Notes: generated from the sequence alone by a model not told the origin. Shown: positions 1 through 8,631, counted from the stretch's first letter. The stretch is 64,000 bases of DNA from Roseivivax halodurans JCM 10272 (GCF_000521785.1 NZ_JALZ01000002.1:62001-126000); one strand, 5' to 3'. Numbers and translations: made by a program.

Positions 1-55
1 CACAGATACAGGCACGTGCAAGGCCGAACAGACCGGCGCGAAGCGCGGCAGACAT
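1..55 (-). CDS. 5' end of an unidentified gene (truncated by window edge)
   Basis: Only the first 18 codons are in the window. The start codon ATG is at 55-53 on the minus strand, preceded by an AAGGATC ribosome binding site. The reading begins MSAALRAGLFGLARACIC, a short basic then hydrophobic stretch that could be the start of a signal peptide or membrane segment. Nothing can be said about function. Confidence 0.5.
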   Translation of the reverse strand, partial: MSAALRAGLFGLARACIC

Positions 56-302
56 GGTGCAGATCCTTGTAAAGGCGAGCGGGGGATGATTCTTCCGATC
101 ACTCAACCCCGAGGATATTCGACCTTTCGTATTCCACAAAACGGATTCTTTCCCCGGTGAGCGCCCGCGCCGCACGGTGCGGTAGAACTTTCTTTACCAG
201 GTGCCGGTTTGGGGCTGCTCGCTTGCCGGTGCGACGGCCCTGTTGCCGTGCAAGCGGAGGGTCCGGGCGAGGGACAACGACGCCCGGCCCTCCGGGGGCG
301 TG
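56..302. other. Intergenic region, no gene seen
   Basis: This lies between the truncated gene (minus) and the stop codon of the membrane-anchored protein at 303. The part near 60-150 is less GC-rich and probably holds the promoter of the truncated minus-strand gene. No clear terminator with a T-run and no convincing small gene was found. Confidence 0.4.
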
Positions 303-1280
303 TCAGCAATCGGAGCTGATCGAGGCGTGGCCGCGGTCGACGGCATCGAGCGTGACCGAGCAGCTCATCTCGGGGACGCTGAGGCTCTCGCCGACCGAGA
401 CGGGCTGCAGCGCGAGGCCGTTCACCGCGAGGCGCGCGGTGCCCTCGTCCTGGGACATGCCCGAGACGAAGACGCGGACCTCGCCGTCGGCGAAGCGCAG
501 GACCTCGCCGGGCCGCGCGCCTTCGGGAGAGGGCAGATCGTCGCCGCAGGCGGCCGAGATCATGGCGGTGCGCTCGCGCAGGCTGTCGAGGGCCATCACG
601 CAATCGCCGACATGGACCGTCTCGCCGGGCACGAGGGTCATCACCTCTGTGTTGACCGCGAGGCGCACGCTGCCGCCCTCGGTGTCGATGCGCGAGACGA
701 AGGCGCGCAGGGCGCCGTCCGCGAAGATCGCGGTCTCGCCGACGCTGAGGCCCTCGGTGTCGCCGGCGGCCGCAACCGCCGCGGCGGCCTCGCCGTCGGG
801 GGCGGGGGCGCTCCCGCCCGAGGCGCTCGCGGGCGCGCGGTCGCCCGCAAGTGCGGAGAGCGGGCCGGAGCCGCCCATGGCGGCGAGCGCGGTGCCGAGG
901 CTTTCGAACCCGTCGCTCATCGAGGTGAGGGCGGAGTTCAGCCCCTCCTGCGCGCCGGCGGAGGTGGCGAAGGCCTCGGACATCGCGCCGCGGAGCGCAT
1001 CCACCTTCTCGCCGAGCGGGGCGAGGCCGGGCGGATCGGCGGGCTCCCGGGTCATGCCCTCCTCGAGGGCGGCCAGCTGTTCGGAGAGGGACGCGAGGCG
1101 CCCTTCGAGCGCGGCAATGCCGGCGCTCGAGGCTTCGCCGGCCTCGGTGGCGGGCGCGATGCCTTCGCCGATCGCCGCGCGGATCTGGTCGATGTCAGGG
1201 CCGCCCTTGGCCCCGACGAGCCCGACCACCGCACCGACGACAAGGCCGATGACGCCTGCACCAATTGTCTTGTTGTCCAA
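303..1280 (-). CDS. Membrane-anchored protein with two tandem Cys-paired repeat domains
   Basis: A 325-residue protein of unknown function. I place the start at a TTG (1280-1278) because an excellent GGGAGGAC ribosome binding site lies five bases upstream and no good ATG exists; upstream in-frame sequence looks non-coding. Residues 6-23 form one glycine-rich membrane segment, followed by a helical region (about 55-140) and an Ala/Gly/Pro linker. The C-terminal half is an internal duplication: units at about 178-245 and 257-325 share FADG..R.FVS and RLAVN motifs. Each unit has a Cys pair 18 residues apart (C227/C245 and C307/C325), which suggests disulfides and a periplasmic location. It lies 147 bases downstream of the glycosidase gene on the same strand and may be the tail of the rbfA operon. 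Confidence 0.75.
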   Translation of the reverse strand: MDNKTIGAGVIGLVVGAVVGLVGAKGGPDIDQIRAAIGEGIAPATEAGEASSAGIAALEGRLASLSEQLAALEEGMTREPADPPGLAPLGEKVDALRGAMSEAFATSAGAQEGLNSALTSMSDGFESLGTALAAMGGSGPLSALAGDRAPASASGGSAPAPDGEAAAAVAAAGDTEGLSVGETAIFADGALRAFVSRIDTEGGSVRLAVNTEVMTLVPGETVHVGDCVMALDSLRERTAMISAACGDDLPSPEGARPGEVLRFADGEVRVFVSGMSQDEGTARLAVNGLALQPVSVGESLSVPEMSCSVTLDAVDRGHASISSDC

Positions 1281-1426
1281 AGTTCGTCCTCCCTGAATCG
1301 CTTGTTCCCTGAAATCCGGCGCCGGCCCGGAGGGCACACGGCGGCCGCGCGCAGGATAATCCGGCTGCGGGATCAAACGAAGGGTTTTCGGACGGGGGCG
1401 GCTGCGACTTCGGTCGGGTTTCCCCG

Positions 1427-2185
1427 TCAGCGGTCGTCAGCCTTGGGGGCGGCGACGCCGACGATCGGCCCCATCGCGCGGCCGAAATCCGAGCGGCCGA
1501 TCGCGGGCGCGTGCAGTTTCGAGACGTTGCCGTCGAGAAAGAGCGCCTGGTCGAGGCCGAGCCCGTCGCGGTAGAGGCGGCCGAATTCGTGGAAGGTCAC
1601 CGGGCGGTGGGAGATCGCGAAGATCGCCATGCGGCCGTCGGAGGAGGTGCCGACGCCGTTGCGGATGTAGCGCGAATCGCTGCCTTCGAGAAAGCGCGGG
1701 TGCAGCTCTCCGTCGATCACCAGCATCGGGCCCGATTGCGTCGCGTAGGGGCAGGCAGGCCCTTCCTTGAGGAAGGTCAGCGTTTCGATGACATGGGCGC
1801 GGCCGCTGCCGAAGCAGAAGACGCCGTTCGGCAGGAGGCCGAAATTGCCGGGGCCGGCATTCGGGATCGCGCGCATGCGCTCCTTGCCGTTCTCGACATA
1901 GAGCCCGACAGGCGAGCGGTCGGCGTGGTACATGCCGGCGTTCATGGCGAAGGCGAGGCGCTGGCCGGTCGCCTCGAGCGCGGCGTCGATGCGGCCGAAC
2001 TGCGCCCAGGGCTGGCCGTCGGGCGCGTCGAGGAAGAGGCGCAGGTCGTCCTGCTCCATGTCGACGCGGCAGATGGTGTAATCCTGCCCGTCGAAGGAGA
2101 TGTCCTCGCAGCCGAGCGCGGTCGCCGGGGCGGGTCCGAGGAGGATCGAGAGCGTCAGCGCCGCGAGGGCAGATACAATGCGCAT
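1427..2185 (-). CDS. Secreted phosphodiester glycosidase family protein (DUF2233/NAGPA type)
   Basis: A 252-residue protein with an N-terminal signal peptide (MRIVSALAALTLSILL, cleavage near the ATA/TAL region). The mature part has the family pattern: FAMNAGMY near residue 80, a central glycine/asparagine-rich region, SGPMLVIDGELH, RNGVG, and a late ALFLDGN motif. The family cleaves GlcNAc-1-phosphodiesters in the eukaryotic uncovering enzyme; bacterial substrates are mostly unknown, so only the fold is assigned. It starts 8 bases after rbfA on the same strand and is presumably cotranscribed with it. Confidence 0.85.
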   Translation of the reverse strand: MRIVSALAALTLSILLGPAPATALGCEDISFDGQDYTICRVDMEQDDLRLFLDAPDGQPWAQFGRIDAALEATGQRLAFAMNAGMYHADRSPVGLYVENGKERMRAIPNAGPGNFGLLPNGVFCFGSGRAHVIETLTFLKEGPACPYATQSGPMLVIDGELHPRFLEGSDSRYIRNGVGTSSDGRMAIFAISHRPVTFHEFGRLYRDGLGLDQALFLDGNVSKLHAPAIGRSDFGRAMGPIVGVAAPKADDR

Positions 2186-2193
2186 GGGGGTCT

Positions 2194-2589
2194 TCAGTCG
2201 TCGAGGTCGCGGCGGACGTTGTCCTGCTCAAAGATGCGGCGGGTCTCGTCCATCCGGTCGAAGGTCTCGTCCACGCGGAATCGCAGGTCGGGCGCGAATT
2301 TGAGCGTGAGCTTCTTGGCGATCTGCCGGCGCAGTTCGGACTTGTTGCGCGCGAGCGCGCCGATCAGGTCGTCCTGCCCGTGCCCGCCGAGCGGCAGAAC
2401 GTAGGCGGTGGCGACCTTCAGATCCGGCGAGACGCGCACCTCGCCCACGGTGATCGAGCGCCCCGAAAGCTCGGGGTCGTGCACGTCGCCGCGCATCAGC
2501 ACGTCCGAGAGGGTGCGGCGGATGAGTTCGCCCACACGCAGCTGTCGTTGGGAGGGACCTTCGGCCCCGCTTTGCCGGTTCTTCGCCAT
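2194..2589 (-). CDS. rbfA: Ribosome-binding factor A
   Basis: RbfA is a single KH-like domain protein that binds the 30S subunit and helps 16S rRNA 5'-end maturation, important in cold growth. The 131-residue product shows the family pattern: [14 protein letters not shown] near the N-terminus, then [19 protein letters not shown] and the C-terminal [14 protein letters not shown] region. I chose the ATG at 2589 (MAKNRQ) over the one two codons upstream because most homologues start this way; the choice is minor. It is divergent from dapB (86-base gap) and leads an operon with the glycosidase gene. Confidence 0.95.
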   Translation of the reverse strand: MAKNRQSGAEGPSQRQLRVGELIRRTLSDVLMRGDVHDPELSGRSITVGEVRVSPDLKVATAYVLPLGGHGQDDLIGALARNKSELRRQIAKKLTLKFAPDLRFRVDETFDRMDETRRIFEQDNVRRDLDD

Positions 2590-2674
2590 GGGCATTACCT
2601 ATGCCAGACGTGCCGCTTTGCCAAGCAGAGGGGCGCAGGATAAGCATGTGCAAATCGGCAAGGGGATCTGGGTG

Positions 2675-3484
2675 ATGAGCGAAATTCCGGGCGTGGTCGT
2701 CACCGGCGTGTCGGGCCGGATGGGGCAGATGCTGGCGCACGAGATCGCGGCCTCCGACAAGGTGCGTCTGGCGGGCGCGCTCGAGCATGGGGGGCACGAC
2801 TGGATCGGGCGCGACATCGGTGCCGCAATGGGCGGGGCCGAAACCGGCGTGATCGTAACGGACGATCCGGCCGAGGCGTTCCGCGGCGCGGCGGCGGTGG
2901 TGGATTTCACCGCCCCCTCGGCGACGCTGGCCTTCGCCGAGGCCGCGGCGGCGGCGGGTGCGGTGCATGTCATCGGGACGACCGGATTCTCCGACGAGCA
3001 GCTCGATGCGCTGGGCCGGGTCGCGGGCCGGGGCGTGCAGGTGCGGGCCGGGAACATGTCGCTCGGCGTCAACCTGCTGGTCGGTCTGACGCGGAAGGTG
3101 GCCGAGGCGCTCGACGCCGACTGGGACGTCGAGGTGGTCGAGGCCCATCACAACCGCAAGGTCGACGCGCCGTCCGGGACCGCGCTGATGCTGGGCGAGG
3201 CTGCGGCGGAGGGGAGGGGCGTCGCCCTCTCGCGCGTCGCCGACCGGGGGCGCGACGGGATGACCGGCGCGCGGACGCGGGGTGCCATCGGGTTCTCGGC
3301 GATCCGCGGCGGCGACATCGTCGGCGAGCACGACGTGATCTTCGCCGGCGAGGGCGAGCGGATCGTGTTGCGGCACGTGGCGACGGACCGGGCGATCTTT
3401 GCCCGCGGCGCGATCCGGGCCGCGCTCTGGGGGATCGGCCGGGCGCCGGGGGCGTACGATATGTCGGACGTGCTCGGGCTCTGA
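2675..3484 (+). CDS. dapB: 4-hydroxy-tetrahydrodipicolinate reductase
   Basis: DapB reduces the dipicolinate intermediate with NAD(P)H in the lysine/meso-diaminopimelate pathway, in the cytoplasm. The 269-residue length is typical. Visible landmarks are the nucleotide-binding GVSGRMGQ near residue 12, VVDFTAPS, the VIGTTGFS stretch, and the signature [14 protein letters not shown] that carries the catalytic His and Lys. I chose the ATG at 2675 (MSEIPGVVV) because it starts just before the Rossmann strand. dapF, from the same pathway, is 39 kb away in this window, so the pathway is not clustered. Confidence 0.96.
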   Translation: MSEIPGVVVTGVSGRMGQMLAHEIAASDKVRLAGALEHGGHDWIGRDIGAAMGGAETGVIVTDDPAEAFRGAAAVVDFTAPSATLAFAEAAAAAGAVHVIGTTGFSDEQLDALGRVAGRGVQVRAGNMSLGVNLLVGLTRKVAEALDADWDVEVVEAHHNRKVDAPSGTALMLGEAAAEGRGVALSRVADRGRDGMTGARTRGAIGFSAIRGGDIVGEHDVIFAGEGERIVLRHVATDRAIFARGAIRAALWGIGRAPGAYDMSDVLGL

Positions 3485-3510
3485 TGCCCCGGCGAAACTG
3501 ATCCGGCCCG

Positions 3511-3550
3511 GTCCCCGTGCGTATTCCCCGGGATATGTCATCACGGGGAC
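3511..3550 (+). promoter_or_regulatory. Hairpin that covers the ribosome binding site of the next gene
   Basis: The 9-bp arms GTCCCCGTG (3511-3519) and CACGGGGAC (3542-3550) are perfectly complementary. The 3' arm contains the GGGGAC that would serve as ribosome binding site for the ATG at 3557. It may also help end dapB transcripts. No T-run follows. Confidence 0.4.
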
Positions 3551-3556
3551 GAAGCG

Positions 3557-3913
3557 ATGTTAGCATGTCTGTGCCGCGCCGGCCTGATCGCCGGCCTCCT
3601 CGCAACGCCGCTCGCGGCCGAGCCGCAGCGGATCGCCGAGCGGGGCACGTTTCTCGGGCTCGTCGAGGGGCGGACGCTGACGCGGCCGCTGGTGCGCCTG
3701 CGGGTCACGCCCGACGGCGGCATAAGCGGGTCGGGATTCGGCTTCGACGTCTCGGGCGACTGGTCGTGGGAGAACGGGTTCTTCTGCCGGGAGCTGCGCT
3801 GGAGCGGCGGCGGGCGTGACCGCAATTGTCAGTTGGTGACGGCGGAGGAGGGGCGGATCCGCTTCACCTCGGACCGCGGCGCGGGCGATTCGGCGGGGTT
3901 CGCCATCGAGTGA
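3557..3913 (+). CDS. Small secreted protein of unknown function
   Basis: A 118-residue protein with a clear signal peptide (MLACLCRAGLIAGLLATPLAA, cleavage before EPQR). The mature part is about 97 residues, beta-rich in appearance, with RLRVTPDGGISGSGFGFDVSG followed by SWENGFFCREL and a second Cys (DRNCQLV) that could form one disulfide. I recognise no domain. It lies 72 bases after dapB on the same strand and converges with the SDHAF4-like gene 16 bases further on. A short GGGGC/GCCCC hairpin spans the gap. Confidence 0.75.
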   Translation: MLACLCRAGLIAGLLATPLAAEPQRIAERGTFLGLVEGRTLTRPLVRLRVTPDGGISGSGFGFDVSGDWSWENGFFCRELRWSGGGRDRNCQLVTAEEGRIRFTSDRGAGDSAGFAIE

Positions 3914-3929
3914 GGGGCCGGAGCCCCGC

Positions 3930-4121
3930 TCAGAAGTCGATTGCGATGCCCTTCTTCTCCCAATCGCCGTAGCGGACGGGTTCGGGGCCCTTGCGACCGC
4001 CGAGCTCGACCGGGCGGGGATTGGCCGCGTCTGCGGCTTCGGCGGCGCGGCGGCGCTCCTCCGCTTCGGCGAGCGCGCGGCGGGCCGCTTCGGGCAGGTC
4101 GGGATTTGCGTCGTCGGACAT
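3930..4121 (-). CDS. Succinate dehydrogenase assembly factor 4-like protein (DUF1674)
   Basis: A 63-residue protein. The C-terminus carries the DUF1674/SDHAF4 signature: GGRKGPEPVRYGDWEKKGIAIDF with the near-invariant GPEPxRYGDWE and a terminal IDF. The N-terminal half is an Ala/Glu/Arg-rich helix. In mitochondria SDHAF4 binds flavinated SdhA before complex II assembly; the bacterial role is inferred from that. The start ATG at 4121 follows a GGAGGCAAGAG ribosome binding site. It is divergent from rsmB (85 bases between starts). Confidence 0.85.
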   Translation of the reverse strand: MSDDANPDLPEAARRALAEAEERRRAAEAADAANPRPVELGGRKGPEPVRYGDWEKKGIAIDF

Positions 4122-4206
4122 CTCTTGCCTCCTCTCCGCTTGCGGCGCTTTCGCTCGCGGTGCTGCTGATATACGCAGCCTCGCGTCCCAGACAAGGAAA
4201 GCCGCC

Positions 4207-5475
4207 ATGCCCCGATCCGCAACGCCCGACCCGCGACGTGCCGCGGCCGACCTCCTCGGGCAGGTGCTCGGCGAGGGGCGGCTGATGAGCGAGGCGCTGG
4301 GCGCTTCGGGTTTCCTTGCCCTGCCGCCCGAGGCGCGGGCCGAGGCGCAGCGGCTCGCGACGGGCACGCTGCGCGGGCTGAGCCGCGCCGATTACGTGCT
4401 GGCGCCGCATCTGCGCAAGGCGCCGCCGCTGAAGGCGCGGAACGTGCTGCGCATCGCGGCCTACGAGCTGGCGCAGGGCGGGGCGGCGCACGGGGTGGTG
4501 AACGCGGCCGTGGCGACGCTGAAGGCGGGCAAGCGGACGGAAGGCTTCGCGGGGCTCGCGAACGCGGTGCTGCGCAAGGCCGCCGAGGGGGCGCCGGAGG
4601 CCTGGGCGGCGGCGCCCGCGCCGCGTTTGCCGGACTGGCTGCGCGAGCCGCTGGTCGAGGCATGGGGCAAGACGGATGTGGCGGCGATGGAGCGGGCGCA
4701 CGAGGCGGGCGCGCCGCTCGACCTGACGCCGAAGGGCGAAGCGGGCGCACTGGCCGAGGCCGTGGGCGGGGAGCTGCTGCCCACTGGATCGGTGCGGCTG
4801 TCTGCGCGGACGCAGGTGTCGGCGCTGCCGGGCTTCGATGCGGGCGCGTGGTGGGTGCAGGACGCCGCCGCGGCGCTGCCGGCGAAGCTGCTTGGGGACG
4901 TGGCGGGCTTGCGGGTCCTCGACATGTGCGCGGCGCCCGGGGGCAAGACGCTTCAGCTGGCGGCGGCGGGGGCGGAGGTCGTGGCGCTCGATGCCTCCGA
5001 GGCGCGGCTCGGTCGGCTGCGGGAGAATCTGGAGCGGACGGGGCTTTCGGCGGAGGTCGTCTGCGGGGATGCGCTGGCTTTCGATGCCGGGCCGTTCGAT
5101 GCGGTGCTGCTCGATGCGCCGTGTTCGGCGACCGGCACCATAAGGCGGCATCCGGACCTGCCGCATGCGCGGGCGGGCGAGGGGATCGCGGAGCTGATCG
5201 GCCTGCAGGCGGAGATGCTGAATGCGGCGTTGCGGCTGGCGCGCCCCGGCGGGCGCGTGGTGTTCTGCACCTGCTCGCTCATCCCCGACGAGGGCGAATG
5301 CCAGGTCGAGGAGGCGCTGGAGCGGCATCCGGGGCTGAGCGTCGTGGCGCCCGAGGCGGATTGGATCGATGACGGATGGCGCTCCGAGGAGGGCGGGCTG
5401 CGGCTCCGGCCCGACTACTGGGCCGAGGCGGGCGGCATGGACGGGTTCTACATGGCGGTTCTGGAGCGGGGCTAG
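4207..5475 (+). CDS. rsmB: RsmB-family 16S rRNA m5C methyltransferase
   Basis: A 422-residue protein with an N-terminal NusB-like RNA-binding domain (about 1-130) and a C-terminal SAM-dependent Rossmann domain. The methyltransferase part shows VLDMCAAPGGKTLQLA (SAM binding), the motif IV DAPCSATGTIRRHPD and the motif VI FCTCSLIPDEGE; the two Cys residues are the m5C catalytic pair. RsmB modifies C967 of 16S rRNA in E. coli, and the target here is inferred by family. The ATG at 4207 follows AAGGAAA. The end converges with hemF within 11 bases across a GC-rich stem that may end both transcripts. Confidence 0.92.
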   Translation: MPRSATPDPRRAAADLLGQVLGEGRLMSEALGASGFLALPPEARAEAQRLATGTLRGLSRADYVLAPHLRKAPPLKARNVLRIAAYELAQGGAAHGVVNAAVATLKAGKRTEGFAGLANAVLRKAAEGAPEAWAAAPAPRLPDWLREPLVEAWGKTDVAAMERAHEAGAPLDLTPKGEAGALAEAVGGELLPTGSVRLSARTQVSALPGFDAGAWWVQDAAAALPAKLLGDVAGLRVLDMCAAPGGKTLQLAAAGAEVVALDASEARLGRLRENLERTGLSAEVVCGDALAFDAGPFDAVLLDAPCSATGTIRRHPDLPHARAGEGIAELIGLQAEMLNAALRLARPGGRVVFCTCSLIPDEGECQVEEALERHPGLSVVAPEADWIDDGWRSEEGGLRLRPDYWAEAGGMDGFYMAVLERG

Positions 5476-5485
5476 GCCCCGCCGC

Positions 5486-6379
5486 TCAGATCCACTTCGC
5501 GAGCGGCGGCAGGGACATGAGGACGGCGTCGGGGTCGTGGCCGGTCTCGAGCCCGAACTTGGTGCCGCGGTCGTAGACGAGGTTGTACTCGGCATAGAGG
5601 CCGCGGTGAACGAGCTGCGTCTCGCGGTCGGCGCCGGTCCAGTCGAGCACCCGGCGCTTTTCGACGAGCGGCAGGTAGGCGGGCAGGAAGGCCTGTCCGA
5701 TGTCGCGGGTCAGGGCGAAATCCGCCTGCCAGTCGCCGGTATTGTGATCGTCCATGAAGATGCCGCCGACGCCGCGGGCGCGCTTGCGGTGGGGGATGTA
5801 GAAGTATTCGTCCGCCCACTCCTTGAGCCGCGGGTAATGCGCCGCGCCGTGGGGATCGAGATGTTCCTTCTGGACAGCGTGGAAATGCGCGGTGTCCTCG
5901 GGGTATTCGATGCAGGGATTGAGGTCCGAGCCGCCGCCGAACCACCAGGCATGAGGCGTCCAGAACATGCGGGTGTTCATGTGCACCGCGGGGGCGTGGG
6001 GGTTCTGCATATGGGCGACGAGGCTGATGCCGGAGGCCCAGAAGCGCGGATCGTCTTCCATGCCGGGGATGCCCTTGCGGGCGGCCATGGCGGCCTGCGC
6101 GCGGGTGCCGAGCGTGCCGTAGACCTCGGAGACGTTGACGCCGACCTTCTCGAAGACGCGGCCGCCGCGCATGACGCTCATGAGGCCGCCGCCGGCGTCG
6201 GAGCCGTCCTCGGCGGTGCGGCTGGTTTCCGTCACCTCGAAGCGGCCGGGGGCGGAGGCGGCGCCGGGGCCGTCTATGTGGCTGTCCTCGAGCGCCTCGA
6301 AGGCGGTCACGATGCGGTCGCGCAGCTCGCGGAACCAGGCGCTCGCGCGCGCCTTTTCGGCCAGCATCTCGTCACTCAT
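5486..6379 (-). CDS. hemF: Oxygen-dependent coproporphyrinogen III oxidase
   Basis: HemF converts coproporphyrinogen III to protoporphyrinogen IX using O2 in heme and bacteriochlorophyll precursor synthesis. The 297-residue length is normal. Family signatures are continuous: NPHAPAVHMNTR with substrate-binding residues, WWFGGGSDLNP, HFHAVQKEHLDPHG, HRKRARGVGGIFMDD, and GLYAEYNLVYDRGTKFGLETG. The presence of the aerobic enzyme fits an aerobe or facultative aerobe. It is transcribed from the same strand as the upstream SDR gene (60-base gap), so it may share that operon. Confidence 0.96.
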   Translation of the reverse strand: MSDEMLAEKARASAWFRELRDRIVTAFEALEDSHIDGPGAASAPGRFEVTETSRTAEDGSDAGGGLMSVMRGGRVFEKVGVNVSEVYGTLGTRAQAAMAARKGIPGMEDDPRFWASGISLVAHMQNPHAPAVHMNTRMFWTPHAWWFGGGSDLNPCIEYPEDTAHFHAVQKEHLDPHGAAHYPRLKEWADEYFYIPHRKRARGVGGIFMDDHNTGDWQADFALTRDIGQAFLPAYLPLVEKRRVLDWTGADRETQLVHRGLYAEYNLVYDRGTKFGLETGHDPDAVLMSLPPLAKWI

Positions 6380-6439
6380 TGCACCCGTTCCCCTGATTTG
6401 GCCGCTCCTCCATAGCGGGCGGCCGGGCGGCGCCGCAAG

Positions 6440-7243
6440 TCAGTGGGCGGGGGCCGTGCAGGGGTCGAGGAGGATGCGGCCACCGTCGACGGTCATGATC
6501 TGGCCGGTGACGAAGCGCGCGGCGTCGGAGATCAGGAACTGCACCGCCTCGGTCAGCTCGTCGGGAGAGGCGATGCGGCCCAAAGGCGTGTGCTCCTCGA
6601 TCTCGCCGCGGTAGTCGCGACGTTCCTTCAGCGTGTCCTTGAGGCTCGCCGACATGACCGAGCCGAAGGCGACGGCGTTGACGCGGATCTTGTGGTGCGC
6701 CAGCGCGACCGCCAGCGAGCGGGTCATCTGGTCGAGCGCGGCGCAGGAGACCGAATAACCGAGAAGCTGCGGATGGGTGCGGCGCGCGGCGATGGACGAG
6801 AGGTTCACGATGGCGCCGGCCTGGCTGACCTCGTCCTGCCCCTCGGACTGCTTGATCATGCGCTTGGCGACGAGCTGGCTGAGCCGCAGCGAGGTCATGA
6901 GGTTCTGGTCGAGCAGCGTCTCGATCGAATCGTCGTCCATGTCGAGCGGATCGGACGGCATGAGCTGGCGCGAGGCATTCACCAGGATATCGACGCGGTC
7001 GAAGCTGTCGAGCGTCGCTGACAGCAGGTTCGTGAGGGTGAGGCGCTCGCGCAGGTCGCCCGCGAAGTAGCGGATGCGGTCGTCCTCGTCGGTCTTGCCG
7101 AGTTCCTTAGACAGCCGCGCCTCGTCCATGTCGGCGAACATCACGTTGGCGCCGCGGGCGGCGAGGTGGCGACCGATGGCGAGGCCGACGCCGTTTGCGG
7201 CCCCGGTCACGATGGCGGTCTTGCCCTCTACGGAAAATGTCAT
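6440..7243 (-). CDS. SDR family oxidoreductase with altered active-site Lys
   Basis: A 267-residue short-chain dehydrogenase/reductase with the Rossmann glycine motif TGAANGVG (residues 14-21), D38 region FADMDE, DILVNAS where classical enzymes have NNAG, and the active-site strand IVNLSS (Ser149/150). The usual YxxxK is Y163-S-V-S-C167: the catalytic Lys is replaced by Cys. The C-terminal GRIASPDELTEAVQFL and TGQIMTVDGG motifs are normal. It may be catalytically altered or bind a ligand only. Substrate unknown. It lies 14 bases downstream of the rsmC-like gene. Confidence 0.88.
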   Translation of the reverse strand: MTFSVEGKTAIVTGAANGVGLAIGRHLAARGANVMFADMDEARLSKELGKTDEDDRIRYFAGDLRERLTLTNLLSATLDSFDRVDILVNASRQLMPSDPLDMDDDSIETLLDQNLMTSLRLSQLVAKRMIKQSEGQDEVSQAGAIVNLSSIAARRTHPQLLGYSVSCAALDQMTRSLAVALAHHKIRVNAVAFGSVMSASLKDTLKERRDYRGEIEEHTPLGRIASPDELTEAVQFLISDAARFVTGQIMTVDGGRILLDPCTAPAH

Positions 7244-7257
7244 GTGCTCTGGTCCTG

Positions 7258-8271
7258 TCAGGCGCGCGCGGCGCGCGTCCGGGAAGGGGAGGCGGCGCGG
7301 CGGGGCCGCGCGGCGGAAAGGATCTTGAAGCGCCGGTCGCCGCCCAGTTCGGAGACGTCGCGGAACGCGTCCTCGAGGACTGTCTCGTAGGGCAGATGGC
7401 GGTTGGCCACCATCCAGAGGGTGCCGCCGGGCGTGAGGATGCGCGCGGCCGTTGCGATGAAGGCACGCCCGAGGCCGGGATCGGCGGCGCGGCCCTCGTG
7501 GAAGGGCGGGTTCATCACGACGCTGTCGAGGGGCTCGGGCGCGCGCCAGGTGCGGGCGTCGTCCCAGTGCAGGACGGCGCGCGGGTCGGGGGCGTTGCGG
7601 GTGGCACAGTCGAGAGCGATGCGGTCGGCCTCGACGAGGTGCAGCACCTTCACGCTGTCGCGCTTCAGGATCTGCGTCGCGAGATAGCCCCAGCCGGCGC
7701 CGAGATCGGCGACGCGTGGGCCGAGCTTTTCCGGGAGCGCCTCGGCGAGTGCGGCGGAGGCCGGATCGATCCCGTCCGCGGAAAAGACGCCGGGACCGGT
7801 GAGATAACCGTCGCGATTCGCCGTGAGCTCGCCCTGCCAGTCGGCGAAGGCGTCCGTCGACGCGAAGGAGAAGACCTTGCCGTGGTTCTTTGCGATCTGT
7901 CCGTCGATCGTCGCGCGGGCGCGGACCGCCTTCAGCATGGCGTCGATGCCGTCGGTCTTGGCGCCGTCGACCAGGATCGGCCCGTCCGTGGCTGCGCAGG
8001 CCTCGGCGATCCAGCCCTGCGCGCGGTCGCGGGCCCGGGGCAGCGTGACCACGGCGGCGGCATAGGGGCCGACTGCCTGCGTCGCGCAGTGGTAGCCGCG
8101 TGCGGAGAGGGCGGCATAATCGGGCGCGGAGGGCTGGATCACGTGCCAGCGGGCGGGATCGATGCCGGGAAGGTCGGCGTCGGCGGCGGGGCCGAAGATC
8201 GCGATGCGACCCTCTTCCGGCAGCGCGACGGCGCCGGCCGCAAGGGCGTGACTGAGTCGGGATTGGGCCAT
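7258..8271 (-). CDS. Class I SAM methyltransferase, RsmC-like rRNA guanine-N2 methyltransferase
   Basis: A 337-residue protein with the two-domain layout of RsmC/RlmG enzymes: a degenerate N-terminal methyltransferase-like half and a catalytic C-terminal half. The latter shows VADLGAGWGYLA (SAM binding), LVEADRIALD, and the N6/N2-amine methyltransferase motif NPPFHEG, followed by LTPGGTLWMVANRHLPYE. RsmC makes m2G1207 in 16S rRNA, so the target is inferred. It starts 27 bases after the clpS stop and is followed closely by the SDR, suggesting a clpS-rsmC-SDR(-hemF) operon. Confidence 0.88.
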   Translation of the reverse strand: MAQSRLSHALAAGAVALPEEGRIAIFGPAADADLPGIDPARWHVIQPSAPDYAALSARGYHCATQAVGPYAAAVVTLPRARDRAQGWIAEACAATDGPILVDGAKTDGIDAMLKAVRARATIDGQIAKNHGKVFSFASTDAFADWQGELTANRDGYLTGPGVFSADGIDPASAALAEALPEKLGPRVADLGAGWGYLATQILKRDSVKVLHLVEADRIALDCATRNAPDPRAVLHWDDARTWRAPEPLDSVVMNPPFHEGRAADPGLGRAFIATAARILTPGGTLWMVANRHLPYETVLEDAFRDVSELGGDRRFKILSAARPRRAASPSRTRAARA

Positions 8272-8298
8272 GTCAGAGAGCCGGGCGCGCGGGCCCGG

Positions 8299-8631
8299 TC
8301 ATTCCTTTTCCATGGTGCATTGCAGCGGATGCTGGTGGCGGCGGGCGAAATCCATCACCTGGCCGACCTTGGTCTCGGCGATCTCGTGACTGAAGACGCC
8401 GACGACGGCGACGCCCTTCTTGTGCACGGTCAGCATGATCTCGAAGGCCTGGGCGTGGGTCATGCCGAAGAATCGCTCGAGCACGTGGACCACGAATTCC
8501 ATCGGCGTGTAGTCGTCGTTCAGCAGCAACACCTTGTAGAGCGGCGGCCGCTTGGTCTTGGGTTTGGTGTCGACCACGACGCTGGCATCGCCGTCTCCGT
8601 CGTCGCCGGGACGGCCCGGCTGGCCGGCCAT
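8299..8631 (-). CDS. clpS: ATP-dependent Clp protease adaptor ClpS
   Basis: ClpS binds N-degron substrates and hands them to ClpA for ClpAP degradation. The core is visible: [20 protein letters not shown] with the N-end-rule pocket residues (NDD, TPMEF), then [19 protein letters not shown] and [18 protein letters not shown] chose the ATG at 8631 (MAGQPGRPG), which gives 110 residues, close to the usual size. An in-frame ATG at 8688 would add 19 residues (MTYPRPC...) and has a slightly better upstream CAGG, so it cannot be excluded. The first about 25 residues are disordered and acidic. Confidence 0.93.
   Translation of the reverse strand: MAGQPGRPGDDGDGDASVVVDTKPKTKRPPLYKVLLLNDDYTPMEFVVHVLERFFGMTHAQAFEIMLTVHKKGVAVVGVFSHEIAETKVGQVMDFARRHQHPLQCTMEKE

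Noticed and set aside
3829-5595. Minus-strand open frame of 588 codons opposite rsmB
   Set aside because: Arg/Pro/Ala-rich antisense shadow of rsmB with no domain.
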